The translations under genes and the position numbers were made by a program. A DNA stretch of 62,866 nt, from NCBI RefSeq assembly GCF_030230605.1, contig NZ_JASPDO010000014.1:1-62866 (forward strand), read 5' to 3'. The notes under the pieces were generated by a model, which saw nothing but the letters and a program-made list of their open reading frames with translations, was not told where the DNA came from and did no database searches. This DNA comes from Brevibacterium sp. UMB1308A. Its GTDB lineage: Bacteria; Actinomycetota; Actinomycetes; Actinomycetales; Brevibacteriaceae. Every line of letters starts with the position of its first letter. The stretch's first letter is position 1. Positions 1 to 10,504 of this stretch are shown one piece after another.

Positions 1-51
1 ACGGTGACCCATCCCTCATCTCGGGCCACCACATTCACCTCAGATGACGTG

Positions 52-57
52 TACTAG
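52..57 (+). promoter_or_regulatory. Putative -10 element of the his-trp cluster
   Basis: The hexamer TACTAG lies 9 bases before the GTG of hisE. A transcript starting 6-7 bases downstream would begin at or just before that GTG, so translation may be leaderless. No clear -35 element is visible in the 50 bases upstream. Bases 1-51 otherwise hold nothing I can identify. Confidence 0.4.
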
Positions 58-66
58 CATGAAGGC

Positions 67-330
67 GTGAAGACTTTTGACGAGCTTTATGCAGAACTCC
101 AGCACAAAGTTGAAACCGGAGACCCCAACTCTTCAACCGTAAAAGAACATGCGGCTGGGGTCCATGCGATCGGCAAAAAGATCGTAGAAGAAGCCGCCGA
201 GGTGTGGATGGCTGCCGAACACGAAACCGTCGAAGAATTCACCGCCGAAGCATCTCAACTCATTTACCATCTTCAGGTCATGATGCTCGCAAAAGGCGTA
301 CGCCCAGAAGACGTGTACAAACAGCTTTAG
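67..330 (+). CDS. hisE: Phosphoribosyl-ATP pyrophosphatase
   Basis: HisE hydrolyses phosphoribosyl-ATP to phosphoribosyl-AMP, the second step of histidine synthesis. The 87-residue product is normal for a stand-alone HisE and carries the metal-binding helix [15 protein letters not shown]. The start is GTG at 67; the only purine-rich stretch before it is too close to act as a ribosome binding site, which favours a leaderless message from the -10 at 52-57. hisG follows after 11 bases, the usual actinobacterial order. HisI is encoded separately at 5055, so the two activities are not fused. Confidence 0.93.
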   Translation: MKTFDELYAELQHKVETGDPNSSTVKEHAAGVHAIGKKIVEEAAEVWMAAEHETVEEFTAEASQLIYHLQVMMLAKGVRPEDVYKQL

Positions 331-341
331 CAGGAGATCCC

Positions 342-1196
342 ATGTTGCGAATTGCCGTACCCAACAAGGGTGCGTTGTCAGAAGCGTCCGCGCACATGCT
401 GCGAGAAGCTGGTTACCATCTGCGATCTAACACTAAGACGCTGGTCCACCGTGACAGCGAAAACGACGTTGAGTTCTTCTACCTGCGTCCACGCGACATC
501 GCGGTGTACGTCGGATCAGGAATCTTAGACCTCGGTATCACAGGCAGTGACCTGTTAGCCGAATCGGCTGCCGACGCTCACCAGATCATGGAACTGGGTT
601 TTGGCTCTTCCAGGTTCCACTACGCAGCACTGCCAGGAACCTTCAACAGTGTGCACGATCTGGAAGGCAAACGTATCGCGACCAGCTTTCCTACGCTCGT
701 GAAGCGGCACTTGAAAAAGAACTCGGTGAAAGCCGAAACCGTCAAACTCGACGGGGCAGTTGAAGTGTCGATCGAACTGGGAGTCGCAGACGCGATCGCC
801 GATGTCGTCGAAACCGGCTCGACCTTACGCCAAGCCGGCCTGGAAACCTTTGGCGAACCCATCATGCACTCGCAAGGTGTTCTCATCGCCCGGGACGGCG
901 TGAAAGACGAAGATCTGCCAGAACGTGCCCGGGTCCTTCTGCGCCGACTCAAATCCGTGAGCGTTGCACGCACCTACGTCATGATGGACTACGACATTCG
1001 GGTCACAGACCTCGAACGCGCAACAGAACTGACTCCAGGGCTGGAAAGTCCCACGGTTTCAACCCTGCAGGACCCTGAATGGTGTGCGGTCCGTTCGATG
1101 GTCCAAGCGGACAACGTGCACGCAGTCATGGACAAACTGTACGACGTGGGGGCTCGTGCAATTTTGGTGACAAACATTGGCGCCTGCAGAATTTAA
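342..1196 (+). CDS. hisG: ATP phosphoribosyltransferase (long form)
   Basis: HisG joins ATP and PRPP in the first, feedback-controlled step of histidine synthesis. I chose the ATG at 342 (284 residues) because AGGAG sits at 332-336 and the protein then opens with the family's MLRIAVPNKGALSE. The length and a C-terminal segment of about 70 residues match the long form, whose ACT-like regulatory domain binds histidine and which needs no HisZ. The 3' end overlaps the next gene by 20 bases. An upstream in-frame ATG at 204 inside hisE is not a credible start. Confidence 0.93.
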   Translation: MLRIAVPNKGALSEASAHMLREAGYHLRSNTKTLVHRDSENDVEFFYLRPRDIAVYVGSGILDLGITGSDLLAESAADAHQIMELGFGSSRFHYAALPGTFNSVHDLEGKRIATSFPTLVKRHLKKNSVKAETVKLDGAVEVSIELGVADAIADVVETGSTLRQAGLETFGEPIMHSQGVLIARDGVKDEDLPERARVLLRRLKSVSVARTYVMMDYDIRVTDLERATELTPGLESPTVSTLQDPEWCAVRSMVQADNVHAVMDKLYDVGARAILVTNIGACRI

Positions 1197-1623
1197 ACCG
1201 TTCAGAGCTCGCAAAGTGCGCGTGCTGTGCTTCACGCTCGCGCCCATTGTTGTGCTGGCCTATCTGGCCCTTTCGATCGCGTTGACTGTCATTGAATGGA
1301 AATCCTGGCACGGCTACGACATCGTGTGGATGAACCTCCTGGGCCTGCTTTTTGGTTTTGTGGTGTGGCGCGTCGGGTCCATCGAAGCGCGCCCCAGCCC
1401 AGACGGCCTCACAGTGCGTAATATCTTCTCCACCCAGTTCTACGAGTGGAACCAAATCATCGACGCGCACCTGCCCTTAAGTTCCTCCTGGGCAGTCCTG
1501 GACCTCAACGACGGAACAACCACCTCGGTCATGGCCATCCAACACTCAGATGCTGGGCGGGCGCGGAGCGAGATCAACCGATTGCGTACACTCATCGAAA
1601 CCAACACGAAAGGCGAGCAATGA
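1177..1623 (+). CDS. PH-domain-containing membrane protein
   Basis: A 148-residue protein with two predicted membrane helices (about residues 17-39 and 48-67) followed by a bacterial PH-like domain (about 70-135). Small proteins of this type are commonly found directly after hisG in Actinobacteria; their function is unknown. The start is TTG at 1177, inside the 3' end of hisG, so translation is probably coupled. The stop overlaps the next start as ATGA. The assignment to the PH-like class rests on topology, the WNQIIDAHL-type strand and gene position, not on a profile search. Confidence 0.75.
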   Translation: MAPAEFKPFRARKVRVLCFTLAPIVVLAYLALSIALTVIEWKSWHGYDIVWMNLLGLLFGFVVWRVGSIEARPSPDGLTVRNIFSTQFYEWNQIIDAHLPLSSSWAVLDLNDGTTTSVMAIQHSDAGRARSEINRLRTLIETNTKGEQ

Positions 1624-2798
1624 CAGGACCACTGACCGGATACACCGTTGTAGATCTCTCACGCGCACTGGCTGGCCCGCACGCAGGACAGTTGTTTGGC
1701 GACATGGGAGCCCGGGTGATCAAAGTCGAAAACCCGGCAGCCGGAGACGACACGCGTTCATGGGGCCCACCCTTCGTGGGCCCAGAAGACAACCCACAGG
1801 CCACCTACTTCCTGTCGTGTAACCGCAATAAAGAATCGATTGCGCTGGACTTAAAGAGCGAAGACGGAAAAGACGTCCTCACCAAGCTCATCCGCAAAGC
1901 CGATGTTCTCATCGAAAACTTCCGTGTTGGCGTTTTGGCTCGCTTGGGCTTCTCAACCGAACAGCTGCACGAGATCAACCCACGCTTGGTGATTCTTCAG
2001 ATCACCGGTTTTGGTCACGACGGTCCTGAAGCAATGCGTGCCGGATACGACCAGATCGCCCAGGGTGAAGCTGGCCTCATGAGCCTCACTGGGCCAGACA
2101 AAGACAACATGCAACGTGTGGGTGTTCCGATTGCGGACTTGCTGGCAGGGATTCACGGAACCCTGGGTGTTGTGGCTGCCCTGTTGGAACGGGAACGCAC
2201 CGGGCAAGGAAAAGTGGTGCGCACCTCGCTCATTTCCGGCATGGTGGGCGTGCACGCCTTCCAAGGAACCCGTGCAACCGTGGCGCACGAAACTCCGCTA
2301 CCCGGTGGCAACCACCACCCATCGATCTCGCCGTACGGCATGTTCAACTGCCAAGACGGTGCGGTACAGATTTCCGTGGGCAACGAACGCCTGTGGCAAA
2401 AGTTCTGTGAAGCCTTTGGCCTAGACGCGAACGCCGACGGCATGGCGACCAACACCGAACGTGTGACCAACCGTCCCGCTGTGACCGCGGCCGTTGAGGA
2501 AAAGTTTGGGCAGTACCCGGCAAAGGAGTTGCTGGAGAAGTTGTCAGAGGCCGGTATTCCTGCGGGCAAGGTACGTACCCTTCCCGAGGTGTATGAATGG
2601 GAGCAGGCGCTGTCGCAGCACCTCAAGATTTCCGTTGACCACCCAGTGCTGGGTGACATCGACCTACCTGGTCCAGCAATCCGGTTCTTCGACGTGGACG
2701 GGGACACCGAAACCGAAACCACGCGCCTTGAGCACCAAGCACCTCCTCTTCTCAACGCGGATAGCGAGAAGATTCGCGCATGGATCGAGGAAGCATGA
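1620..2798 (+). CDS. CoA transferase, family III (CaiB/BaiF type)
   Basis: Family III enzymes transfer CoA between carboxylic acids through an aspartyl-CoA intermediate. The 392-residue product has the N-terminal VVDLSRALAGPHAGQLFGD signature and the catalytic-aspartate motif GYDQIAQGEAGLMSLTG, placing the nucleophile at Asp144. The substrate cannot be read from sequence. The gene overlaps its upstream neighbour (ATGA) and the downstream carboxyltransferase gene (ATGA), so the two acyl-CoA genes form a translationally coupled pair inserted between hisG and hisF. Confidence 0.88.
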   Translation: MTGPLTGYTVVDLSRALAGPHAGQLFGDMGARVIKVENPAAGDDTRSWGPPFVGPEDNPQATYFLSCNRNKESIALDLKSEDGKDVLTKLIRKADVLIENFRVGVLARLGFSTEQLHEINPRLVILQITGFGHDGPEAMRAGYDQIAQGEAGLMSLTGPDKDNMQRVGVPIADLLAGIHGTLGVVAALLERERTGQGKVVRTSLISGMVGVHAFQGTRATVAHETPLPGGNHHPSISPYGMFNCQDGAVQISVGNERLWQKFCEAFGLDANADGMATNTERVTNRPAVTAAVEEKFGQYPAKELLEKLSEAGIPAGKVRTLPEVYEWEQALSQHLKISVDHPVLGDIDLPGPAIRFFDVDGDTETETTRLEHQAPPLLNADSEKIRAWIEEA

Positions 2799-4297
2799 AA
2801 CGACTATCAGTTTCCGAACTCCTCGACATTGTTGTTGACCCAGGCACGTTTCAAAGCTGGGACGAAGAACCCATAGTTCCCGCCGGAGGAATTTCCGAAG
2901 ACTACGCAGCTGACCTTGCGGCGGCACGCGAGAAGTCCGGAGTGGACGAAGCCGTTGTCACCGGTGAAGGCATGGTGAAGGGCCGTCGGGTAGCCCTGGT
3001 CGCGTGTGAGTTCCGCTTCCTCGCAGGTTCAATCGGAGTGGCGGCAGCCGAACGTTTGGTACGCGCGATTGAACGGGCAACCGCGGAAGGTCTCCCGGTT
3101 CTGGCTGGGCCGGCCTCGGGCGGAACCCGCATGCAGGAAGGAACCGTCGCGTTCCTCTCAATGGTGAAAATCACCGCAGCCGTGCACGCTCACCGCAAAG
3201 CGGGCCTTCCGTTCCTGGTGTACCTTCGCCACCCCACAACCGGAGGCGTGTTCGCCTCGTGGGGATCGCTGGGACACTTCACAGTGGCCGAACCCGGTGC
3301 GCTCGTGGGCTTCTTGGGGCCACGCGTGTACGAACAGATTTACAATCAGCCGTTCCCTGAAGGCGTGCAGACCTCGGACAATCTGCACCGCCACGGGATT
3401 ATCGACGGGATCATCGGACCCGAACGGATTCCAGAGACCGTGTCCAAAGTTTTGAACATTCTCATGGGTGCCCGTGAGGTCCCCAGCCCGGTTGCCGACC
3501 CACACACGGCCCCTGAGGTTGAGCCTAAAGACACGCACGCATGGGACATCATCACCGCGTCACGCAACCCCGACCGGCCGGGTGTGCGGGAACTCCTGCG
3601 ATGGGGTGCCAGTGACGTTGTGCCACTTTCTGGAACCAGCCAAGGTGAAAGCGACCGAGGTCTTCTTCTGGCTCTGGCGCGCTTTGGCTCCGCCCCAGCG
3701 ATTGTGTTGGGGCAAGACCGGCAGCGTCAGCGTAGCCACGAACCCATGGGCCCGGCGGCACTGAGGCAGGCACGCCGAGGCATGGCCTTGGCCGGTGAAC
3801 TCCACATTCCACTGGTCACCGTCATCGACACGCCGGGCGCGGCACTGTCGAAGGCCGCTGAAGAAGGCGGGCTCGCAGGTGAAATCGCACGATCACTGTC
3901 AGACTTGGTGACACTCAAAGCACCTACCGTGTCACTCATCATGGGTGAAGGCTCAGGTGGTGGAGCACTCGCGCTCATTCCAACCGACCGGGTCCTCACC
4001 GCGCAGAACGGATGGCTGTCGCCACTTCCACCAGAAGGAGCTTCAGCCATTGTGTACCGCGACACCGAACACGCCGCTGAAATGGCGCAGTACCAACAGG
4101 TCCAGGCGGAACACCTAAAAGCCAACGGAATTGCCGACCGCATCATTGCGGAAAAACCGGACGCGACCGATGAGCCCCAAGAGTTCGTCAAACGTGTGGC
4201 GTCTGCGCTCGAGTTCGAAATCATCGATCTCATGCGCAAACCCATCCACAGGCGCTACGGTCAGCGTCTGGACCGCTACCGGGCACTGGGGCTGTAA
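2795..4297 (+). CDS. accDA: Acetyl-CoA carboxylase carboxyltransferase, fused beta/alpha subunits
   Basis: This 500-residue protein looks like an AccD (beta) half (about 1-250, with [12 protein letters not shown] and the [16 protein letters not shown] segment) joined to an AccA (alpha) half (about 255-490, with [16 protein letters not shown] and [12 protein letters not shown]). It would move carboxyl from carboxybiotin to acetyl-CoA to give malonyl-CoA. No Cys4 zinc ribbon is present at the N terminus, unlike E. coli AccD. The start is ATG at 2795, overlapping the CoA transferase stop, with GAGGAAG just upstream. Its stop overlaps the hisF start (TAATG). The biotin carboxylase/carrier subunit is not in the window. 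Specificity for acetyl- rather than another acyl-CoA is inferred from the fusion layout. Confidence 0.85.
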   Translation: MKRLSVSELLDIVVDPGTFQSWDEEPIVPAGGISEDYAADLAAAREKSGVDEAVVTGEGMVKGRRVALVACEFRFLAGSIGVAAAERLVRAIERATAEGLPVLAGPASGGTRMQEGTVAFLSMVKITAAVHAHRKAGLPFLVYLRHPTTGGVFASWGSLGHFTVAEPGALVGFLGPRVYEQIYNQPFPEGVQTSDNLHRHGIIDGIIGPERIPETVSKVLNILMGAREVPSPVADPHTAPEVEPKDTHAWDIITASRNPDRPGVRELLRWGASDVVPLSGTSQGESDRGLLLALARFGSAPAIVLGQDRQRQRSHEPMGPAALRQARRGMALAGELHIPLVTVIDTPGAALSKAAEEGGLAGEIARSLSDLVTLKAPTVSLIMGEGSGGGALALIPTDRVLTAQNGWLSPLPPEGASAIVYRDTEHAAEMAQYQQVQAEHLKANGIADRIIAEKPDATDEPQEFVKRVASALEFEIIDLMRKPIHRRYGQRLDRYRALGL

Positions 4298-5058
4298 TGT
4301 CACTTGCAGCCCGTGTCATTCCGTGCCTCGACGTCAAAGACGGCCGTGTGGTCAAAGGCGTGAACTTCATGGACCTCCGCGACGCTGGAGACCCCATCGA
4401 ATGCGCCCGAGCCTACGCTGCAGAAGGTGCAGACGAACTGGTGTTCTTGGACGTCACCGCGTCAAGTGCCGGACGTGCACCCACGTATGACATGGTCAAC
4501 CAGGTGGCGGAAGAAATCTTCATCCCGTTTGCCGTGGGAGGTGGCATCCGATCCTGTGACGACGTCGATCGGATGTTGCGTGAAGGAGCCGACAAAGTAG
4601 GAGTGAACACGGCTGCGATTGCACGCCCGGAGCTCATTTCCGAGATCGCCCGTCGCTTTGGCAACCAAGTGCTGGTGCTGTCAGCCGACGTGCGCAGATC
4701 AACAGCTACCACCTCGGGCATGGAAGTCACCACGCACGGTGGCCGCACGGGCACAGGGATTGACGCACTTGCGTGGCTGGCCCGCGCCCAGGACTTGGGG
4801 GCCGGCGAAATCCTGCTCAACAGCATGGACGCAGACGGCACAAAGCAAGGGTTCGACCTGGAAATGATCGAACGGGCGCGCGAGGTGGTTGACCTGCCGC
4901 TGATCGCCTCGGGAGGGGCCGGTGCTGTCGAACACTTTGCGCCAGCGATTCGAGCTGGAGCCGACGCGGTTCTGGCCGCGAGCGTGTTCCACTTTGGCGA
5001 TTTCACGATCGGCGACGTCAAGGCTGAGTTGGCACGTGAAGGAATCGATGTGCGATGA
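4297..5058 (+). CDS. hisF: Imidazole glycerol phosphate synthase, cyclase subunit
   Basis: HisF, with glutaminase HisH (not in this window), converts PRFAR and ammonia to imidazole glycerol phosphate and AICAR. The 253-residue (beta/alpha)8 barrel keeps the catalytic aspartates Asp12 (CLDVKDG) and Asp131 (LSADVRRS) and phosphate-binding glycine loops ([15 protein letters not shown]). The start codon overlaps the accDA stop by one base and the stop overlaps hisI as ATGA. Confidence 0.95.
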   Translation: MSLAARVIPCLDVKDGRVVKGVNFMDLRDAGDPIECARAYAAEGADELVFLDVTASSAGRAPTYDMVNQVAEEIFIPFAVGGGIRSCDDVDRMLREGADKVGVNTAAIARPELISEIARRFGNQVLVLSADVRRSTATTSGMEVTTHGGRTGTGIDALAWLARAQDLGAGEILLNSMDADGTKQGFDLEMIERAREVVDLPLIASGGAGAVEHFAPAIRAGADAVLAASVFHFGDFTIGDVKAELAREGIDVR

Positions 5059-5393
5059 GTGACGTGAGTGTTTCTTTTGGCCCTGACGGGCTGGTGCCTG
5101 CGGTCGTGCAGGACGCGCGCACCAAGGACGTGCTCATGCTCGCGTGGATGAACGCGGAGGCTCTGCGCCTGACCCTGACAACGGGCAAAGCGACGTACTG
5201 GTCACGGTCACGGCAGCAGCTCTGGGTCAAGGGCGAAACCTCCGGTCACACACAAAAAGTGGTGAGCGTGCACACGGATTGTGACGCTGATACCGTTCTT
5301 CTCGAAGTTGAACAGACCGGTCCCGCATGCCACACGCTCACACCTACATGCTTCACAGGAAGAAGGCTCGATGCAGATCACGTCACTGAGTGA
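5055..5393 (+). CDS. hisI: Phosphoribosyl-AMP cyclohydrolase
   Basis: HisI opens the adenine ring of phosphoribosyl-AMP, the third step of histidine synthesis. The 112-residue product has the metal-binding [10 protein letters not shown] motif and the C-terminal CHTLTPTCF cysteines. It is single-function, with HisE separate at 67. It overlaps hisF by 4 bases and trpE by 23 bases, tying the his and trp sections together. Confidence 0.94.
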   Translation: MSDVSVSFGPDGLVPAVVQDARTKDVLMLAWMNAEALRLTLTTGKATYWSRSRQQLWVKGETSGHTQKVVSVHTDCDADTVLLEVEQTGPACHTLTPTCFTGRRLDADHVTE

Positions 5394-6900
5394 GTTCACC
5401 CGCTTAGGCGAAAAGCACAGGATCGTGCCGGTGTACGCCACGGTGCTGGCCGACAACGAAACGCCGTTGTCCGTGTACCGCAAGATCACGCGAGGTAACC
5501 CTGGTGAGTTCTTGCTTGAGTCCGCGTCAAACGGGGCATGGTCGCGGTATTCCTTTGCGGGGCGAAACCCTCTGGCCACAATCACAGCTGATAACAACGG
5601 CGAAGTGGTGTGGTTAGGTGAGGTGCCTGAGGGGGCACCCACGCACGGCGACCCGCTGGAAGTTGTGCAAGACGTGTTGGAGCTGCTTCATGCTGCTCCA
5701 CACCCGTCCTTGCCACCCATGATTTCGTCCCTGGTGGGGTACTTGGGTTGGGACATTATTCGCCGAATCGAAAAGCTTGGGCCCAGCCCGCTGCGCGAGG
5801 ACCCACTACCGGAACTGTCCATGTCGATTCCCGGCGATGTGGTGATTGTGGACCACTACACCAACGAGCTCACGTTGGTGGCCAACGTGGTCAACGTCAA
5901 CGGAGAAGATTCCGGAATCGAAGCGGCCTATCAACGTGGGGTTGAACGGGTGGAACGCCTGCTCGAGGACATCAGCGCGCCTAGTGATCCGTGCCTGACA
6001 GTGCATTCACGTCCCGCTCCTGAGGTGTCGTATAGGACAGAGCGGGCAGACTATTTAGCAGCGATCAACGAAGCGAAGAAGCGGATCGTCGACGGTGACA
6101 TTTTCCAAGTCGTGTTGGGTCAACGGTTCGACATGGACGTCGACGCCACACCGCTAGATGTGTACCGCATGTTGCGCAACACCAACCCCAGCCAGTTCAT
6201 GTACATCATGAACATGCCCGGGGTAGACGGTGAGGACTTTTCTGTTATTGGGTCATCGCCAGAAGCGTTGGTAACGGTGAAGGGATCGACGATTGTCACC
6301 CACCCCATCGCAGGATCCCGCCCACGTGGCACCACGGAAGCTCAAGACGCCGCGCTGGCACGTGAACTCTTGGCTGATGAGAAGGAACGCGCTGAACACC
6401 TCATGCTGGTGGACCTGGCACGCAACGACCTGGCCAAAGTGTGTACTCCCGGGTCGGTTGACGTGGTCGAATACATGGAGATTGAGCGATACAGCACCAT
6501 CATGCACATTGGATCCACTGTGACGGGTCAGTTGCGTGACGGTGTGACGGGCGTGGATGTTGTGAAAGCCACGTTCCCGGCAGGCACATTGTCTGGAGCT
6601 CCTAAGCCTTCGGCGCTTCGGATCATTGACGAACTCGAAACCGTCTCCCGCAACGTGTATGGCGGTGTCGTGGGGTACATGAGTTTTGCGGGTGATCTGG
6701 ACCTGGCGATCGCGATTCGCACGGGTGTTATGCGCGCTGGTCGCCTGACGGTGTACGCAGGTGCCGGCATCGTGGCTGACTCCGACCCAGATTCTGAGTT
6801 CATGGAGTCGAAGAACAAGGCGGCTTCTGTGCTTAACGCTGCCGCTGCGGCGAACACTCTGGAATCTGTTGTGCGCAGGTCTCAGGAGGAGTCTGAGTGA
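5371..6900 (+). CDS. trpE: Anthranilate synthase component I
   Basis: TrpE makes anthranilate from chorismate using ammonia from TrpG (not in this window). The 509-residue protein has the N-terminal tryptophan-binding motif LLES (residues 48-51), which predicts feedback inhibition by tryptophan, and the chorismate-binding core including [12 protein letters not shown] and GTLSGAPK. I chose ATG at 5371 because AGGAAGAAGG lies at 5357-5366; a 30-codon-longer reading has no such support. It starts inside hisI, so no dedicated promoter or leader-peptide attenuator can lie just upstream. Confidence 0.94.
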   Translation: MQITSLSEFTRLGEKHRIVPVYATVLADNETPLSVYRKITRGNPGEFLLESASNGAWSRYSFAGRNPLATITADNNGEVVWLGEVPEGAPTHGDPLEVVQDVLELLHAAPHPSLPPMISSLVGYLGWDIIRRIEKLGPSPLREDPLPELSMSIPGDVVIVDHYTNELTLVANVVNVNGEDSGIEAAYQRGVERVERLLEDISAPSDPCLTVHSRPAPEVSYRTERADYLAAINEAKKRIVDGDIFQVVLGQRFDMDVDATPLDVYRMLRNTNPSQFMYIMNMPGVDGEDFSVIGSSPEALVTVKGSTIVTHPIAGSRPRGTTEAQDAALARELLADEKERAEHLMLVDLARNDLAKVCTPGSVDVVEYMEIERYSTIMHIGSTVTGQLRDGVTGVDVVKATFPAGTLSGAPKPSALRIIDELETVSRNVYGGVVGYMSFAGDLDLAIAIRTGVMRAGRLTVYAGAGIVADSDPDSEFMESKNKAASVLNAAAAANTLESVVRRSQEESE

Positions 6901-7370
6901 AGCGTTCAACTGCCGTCATTGCTCTGCTGGTGTGTGCGGGGATCATGTGGGTTTTGGGGTCCCAGAATTGGGGCGCCGAGGTCGTGAATCAGACCCCTGC
7001 GGGCGTCCAGGAAGTGGGCAGTGAGACGGTGACGAATCGGGTGGGCATCGCTTTAGCAGCGGTGGCTGCTGTTTTGGCTGTTCTACTCGCGATGATGGGT
7101 CGGTTTGGCCGTTGGGTGGTCACCGTGATGTATGCGTTGAGCGCTATTGTGTTTGCTGTTGTTGCGGTTGCTCAAACCGACGCAGGAGTACTGCGCTGGG
7201 CAGGCCTCGCCGTGGGTGTTCTGGGTGCCGGGCTGAGCCTGTTCATCGCACGCGAGTCGAGAAATTGGACGACACGCAACAAATATGACCGCGACGCCCG
7301 CGCGTCGCATGAGGAACCCGACGCTGTTTCTGACTGGGACGCGCTGACCAGGGGAGAAGACCCCACATGA
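6897..7370 (+). CDS. Trp operon-associated membrane protein (TIGR02234 type)
   Basis: A 157-residue protein with four predicted membrane helices (around 5-22, 44-64, 72-90 and 98-117) and a charged C-terminal tail. Proteins of this size and topology sit right after trpE in many Actinobacteria; their function is unknown. The GTG start overlaps the trpE stop by four bases. Naming is from position and topology. Confidence 0.82.
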   Translation: MKRSTAVIALLVCAGIMWVLGSQNWGAEVVNQTPAGVQEVGSETVTNRVGIALAAVAAVLAVLLAMMGRFGRWVVTVMYALSAIVFAVVAVAQTDAGVLRWAGLAVGVLGAGLSLFIARESRNWTTRNKYDRDARASHEEPDAVSDWDALTRGEDPT

Positions 7371-7442
7371 TGCAGGCGGGTCGGTTTTCTAAACCTGAGA
7401 ACTCCATGAGACAATGTCCGCGAGACCAGCATAAGGAGAAGA

Positions 7443-7721
7443 ATGAAATCTCAGTACCGTAACGGGGCTTATGACCTCGACAAGTCAACAATTGACTACG
7501 AAGCGATTCAAGACCCTGGACACGGACACTCAGTTGCAGGTTGGATACCAGCAGGCATGGTCATGCTAGCCGCGGTTGCTGGAACCATCGGATTCGTGGC
7601 TGGCCCCTTCATGCTGGTGTGGGTTGGTGTAGCACTGGTTGTGTTGGCAATCATTTTGGCTCCCATCCTTCACAAAGCAGGCCTGGGACCTAAGAAGCAC
7701 CACAACACGCTATCCAAGTGA
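7443..7721 (+). CDS. HGxxPAAW-family small membrane protein
   Basis: A 92-residue protein with HGHSVAGW (a variant of the family's HGxxPAAW motif) before two predicted helices. Its place between trpE and trpC is typical of Actinobacteria, and its role is unknown. AAGGAG at 7433-7438 supports the ATG at 7443. The 72 bases before it are the only real gap inside the his-trp cluster; GACAAT at 7410-7415 resembles a -10 hexamer but has no convincing -35 partner. The stop overlaps the trpC start. Confidence 0.85.
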   Translation: MKSQYRNGAYDLDKSTIDYEAIQDPGHGHSVAGWIPAGMVMLAAVAGTIGFVAGPFMLVWVGVALVVLAIILAPILHKAGLGPKKHHNTLSK

Positions 7722-8494
7722 GCGTCCTTAACAGCATTATTGAAGGAGTCCGAGCCGACCTTGCAGAGCGTGAGGCTCGGATTTCTCTATCAGAGTGCAA
7801 AAAGCGCGCCCTCGACGTAGCGCCGGCTCTGCCGTTCCTGCCAGTTGAACAGTTTGGGCTGATTTGCGAAGTCAAGCGTTCTTCACCGTCAAAAGGGCAC
7901 TTGGCTGAGATCAGCAACCCCGCTGAACTTGCGTCACAGTACGAAGCCGGGGGAGCACTAGCGATCAGTGTGCTCACCGAACAACGTCGCTTCAACGGCA
8001 GCCTGGACGACCTCGACGCTGTGCGTGTCGCGGTGAACATCCCAATCCTGCGCAAAGATTTCACCGTCACGGAATACCAAATCTACGAAGCGCGCGCCCA
8101 TGGTGCGGACCTTGTTCTCCTCATGGCATCTGCACTTAACGACGCGCAACTTAAAGATTTCTACGCACTCAGCACCGACCTCGGGATGACAGCGCTGGTA
8201 GAAACCCACACTCTAGAAGAGATGGAGCGGGTGCGCGCGCTGGATGCCGGGCTCATTGGGGTTAACGCGCGCAACCTCAAGGACCTTACGGTTGATACCG
8301 CGCGGGTGGCGCCCATTATGCGCCAAGCCCCGCAGGGAACCACGCTGGTGGCGGAGTCCGGGGTGGAATCCGTGGACGATATCCGCACGTACGCACAAGC
8401 AGGTGCCCACGTAGTGCTCTGTGGTGAGGCGCTTGTGAAAGCGGGGGACCCCAGGGCGTCGGTGGAAGAATTTACCCGCGCTGGACGTCAGTAA
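7718..8494 (+). CDS. trpC: Indole-3-glycerol phosphate synthase
   Basis: TrpC decarboxylates and cyclises carboxyphenylamino-deoxyribulose phosphate to indole-3-glycerol phosphate. The 258-residue barrel has the catalytic [10 protein letters not shown] segment, ILRKDF, and the late phosphate-binding VAESGVES. The GTG start overlaps the preceding stop. No trpD or trpF is present, so those steps are encoded elsewhere. Confidence 0.95.
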   Translation: MSVLNSIIEGVRADLAEREARISLSECKKRALDVAPALPFLPVEQFGLICEVKRSSPSKGHLAEISNPAELASQYEAGGALAISVLTEQRRFNGSLDDLDAVRVAVNIPILRKDFTVTEYQIYEARAHGADLVLLMASALNDAQLKDFYALSTDLGMTALVETHTLEEMERVRALDAGLIGVNARNLKDLTVDTARVAPIMRQAPQGTTLVAESGVESVDDIRTYAQAGAHVVLCGEALVKAGDPRASVEEFTRAGRQ

Positions 8495-8519
8495 GTCCGC
8501 GCCTGTCAGGAAGGTACAT

Positions 8520-9713
8520 ATGGGACCGTATTTTGGTGATTTCGGTGGGCGCTTCATTTCAGAAGCGCTCGTGCCTGCTTTGGACGAAATCGACGAAATC
8601 TGGCAGAAAGCCCTTGTCGACCCCGAATTTACTGACAAACTTAGGCGCTTGCAGGCAGAGTACGTTGGACGTCCCAGCCTCTTGACCGAGGCGACTCGAT
8701 TCAGCGAGCACTGCGGGGGAGCCCGCGTGTTCCTCAAGCGTGAGGACCTCAACCACACGGGAAGCCACAAAATCAACAACGTTATTGGTCAGGCCCTGCT
8801 GACGAAGCGCATGGGTAAGAAGCGTGTGATCGCTGAAACCGGAGCTGGTCAGCACGGCGTTGCTGCCGCCACCGCAGCCGCGCTCTTTGGTCTGGAATGC
8901 ACCGTGTACATGGGGTATGAAGACACCCAGCGGCAGGCGCTGAATGTTGCGCGTATGCGTCTTTTGGGCGCCGAGGTCGTTGCTGTTAAGAACGGCACGG
9001 CCACCTTGAAGGACGCCATGAATGAGGCGCTGCGCGACTGGGTTGCAAACGTTGCGGATACGCACTATCTGATTGGTACGGTGGCTGGTCCGCACCCGTT
9101 CCCTGCCATGGTGCGGAGTTTTCAGCGGATTATCGGTGATGAGGCTCGGGAGCAGATTCTGGAAGCGACCGGCCAGTTGCCGGATGCCGTGTGCGCGTGC
9201 GTGGGCGGTGGATCGAACGCGATGGGTATTTTTGCGGCCTTCCTCGACGACACTGACGTGAAACTGTTCGGGTTTGAAGCCGGGGGAGACGGTGTTGAAA
9301 CGGGCCGACACGCGGCACGGTTCTCAGGTGGCCGTCCCGGTGTGTTGCACGGTTCTAAAACGTACATCCTGCAAGACGAAGACGGCCAGACGCTTGCGTC
9401 GCACTCTGTGTCGGCTGGTTTGGACTACCCATCTGTGGGGCCGGAACACTCGCACTTGTTTGAGACTGGGCGGGCGGTCTACGAGCCGGTGGTCGACGAC
9501 GAAGCGATGGAAGCTTTTAAGTTGTTGTCGCGGACAGAAGGAATCATTCCGGCAATCGAAAGCTCGCACGCGCTTGCAGGCGCCATGCGTGTGGGTAAGA
9601 GGCTGGGACCAGAGGCCACACTGCTGGTGAACCTGTCTGGGCGTGGAGATAAAGACATGACCACGGCAGCAAAGTGGTTCAACTACATTGACGAAGGGGC
9701 GACACAAGCATGA
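8520..9713 (+). CDS. trpB: Tryptophan synthase beta chain
   Basis: TrpB condenses indole with serine using pyridoxal phosphate. The 397-residue protein has the PLP lysine in HTGSHKINN (Lys84) and the glycine-rich phosphate loop [17 protein letters not shown] at 8508-8514 places the start at ATG 8520, so the protein begins directly at [11 protein letters not shown] with a short N terminus. trpA overlaps by four bases, as usual for subunits of the alpha2beta2 complex. Confidence 0.96.
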   Translation: MGPYFGDFGGRFISEALVPALDEIDEIWQKALVDPEFTDKLRRLQAEYVGRPSLLTEATRFSEHCGGARVFLKREDLNHTGSHKINNVIGQALLTKRMGKKRVIAETGAGQHGVAAATAAALFGLECTVYMGYEDTQRQALNVARMRLLGAEVVAVKNGTATLKDAMNEALRDWVANVADTHYLIGTVAGPHPFPAMVRSFQRIIGDEAREQILEATGQLPDAVCACVGGGSNAMGIFAAFLDDTDVKLFGFEAGGDGVETGRHAARFSGGRPGVLHGSKTYILQDEDGQTLASHSVSAGLDYPSVGPEHSHLFETGRAVYEPVVDDEAMEAFKLLSRTEGIIPAIESSHALAGAMRVGKRLGPEATLLVNLSGRGDKDMTTAAKWFNYIDEGATQA

Positions 9714-10504
9714 CCGCCGTGAGTGAACTACTGGGCACAGTTGCTAACCAGGGTCGCAATGCTGCTCTGATCGGTTACTTGCCCGTGGGCTACCCAACCG
9801 TGGATGAATCTATTGAGGCGATGGTTGCACTGGCCAAAAACGGATGCGACATCGTTGAGGTGGGCATGCCGTATTCTGACCCCGGTATGGATGGTCCGGT
9901 CATCCAGCATGCGGCTGAAACCGCGCTCGAAAACGGGGTCCGTACAGAAGATTTGTTCCGCGCGGTTTCAGCAGTTGCTGAAGCCGGGGCCCTGCCTGTG
10001 GTCATGACGTACTGGAACATCGTGTACCAGTACGGGGTCGAAGCATTTGCTAAGCGCCTGCACGAATCGGGAGGCGCGGGAATCATCACCCCTGACCTCA
10101 TCCCGGACGAAGCACACGACTGGATCGACGCGGCTAGCCGCTACGACCTCGGCCGGATCTTCTTAGCTGCGCCGTCGTCGACGCCTGAGCGGATTTCAAC
10201 GATCGTGAACAGTTCATCCGGGTTCGTGTACGCGGCGTCCACCATGGGTGTGACGGGTACGCGTGACACGGTTGATTCGCACGCGCGTGATCTGGTTGAA
10301 CGGTTGAAAACAGCCGGTGCGCAGCACGTGTGTGTGGGCTTGGGCGTGACCAACGCGCAACAGGTTGCTGAACTTGCCGAGTACGCCGATGGCGTTATTG
10401 TGGGTTCGGCCCTCGTGAAGGCGCTCACGGCCGGTGGGCCAGAGGCTGTGGGCGAACTGACCGCGTCACTGTACACCGGAACCTTGAAGGAACCTAGCGC
10501 ATGA
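9710..10504 (+). CDS. trpA: Tryptophan synthase alpha chain
   Basis: TrpA cleaves indole-3-glycerol phosphate and passes indole through the tunnel to TrpB. The 264-residue protein keeps the catalytic acids Glu50 ([11 protein letters not shown]) and Asp61 (PGMDGPVIQ). It overlaps trpB at its start (ATGA) and lgt at its stop (ATGA), so it closes the trp block with no gap. Confidence 0.95.
   Translation: MTAVSELLGTVANQGRNAALIGYLPVGYPTVDESIEAMVALAKNGCDIVEVGMPYSDPGMDGPVIQHAAETALENGVRTEDLFRAVSAVAEAGALPVVMTYWNIVYQYGVEAFAKRLHESGGAGIITPDLIPDEAHDWIDAASRYDLGRIFLAAPSSTPERISTIVNSSSGFVYAASTMGVTGTRDTVDSHARDLVERLKTAGAQHVCVGLGVTNAQQVAELAEYADGVIVGSALVKALTAGGPEAVGELTASLYTGTLKEPSA

Noticed and set aside
5281..5400. 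Attenuator or leader peptide for trpE
   Set aside because: trpE begins inside hisI. I saw no run of tryptophan codons in a short frame and no alternating hairpins upstream.
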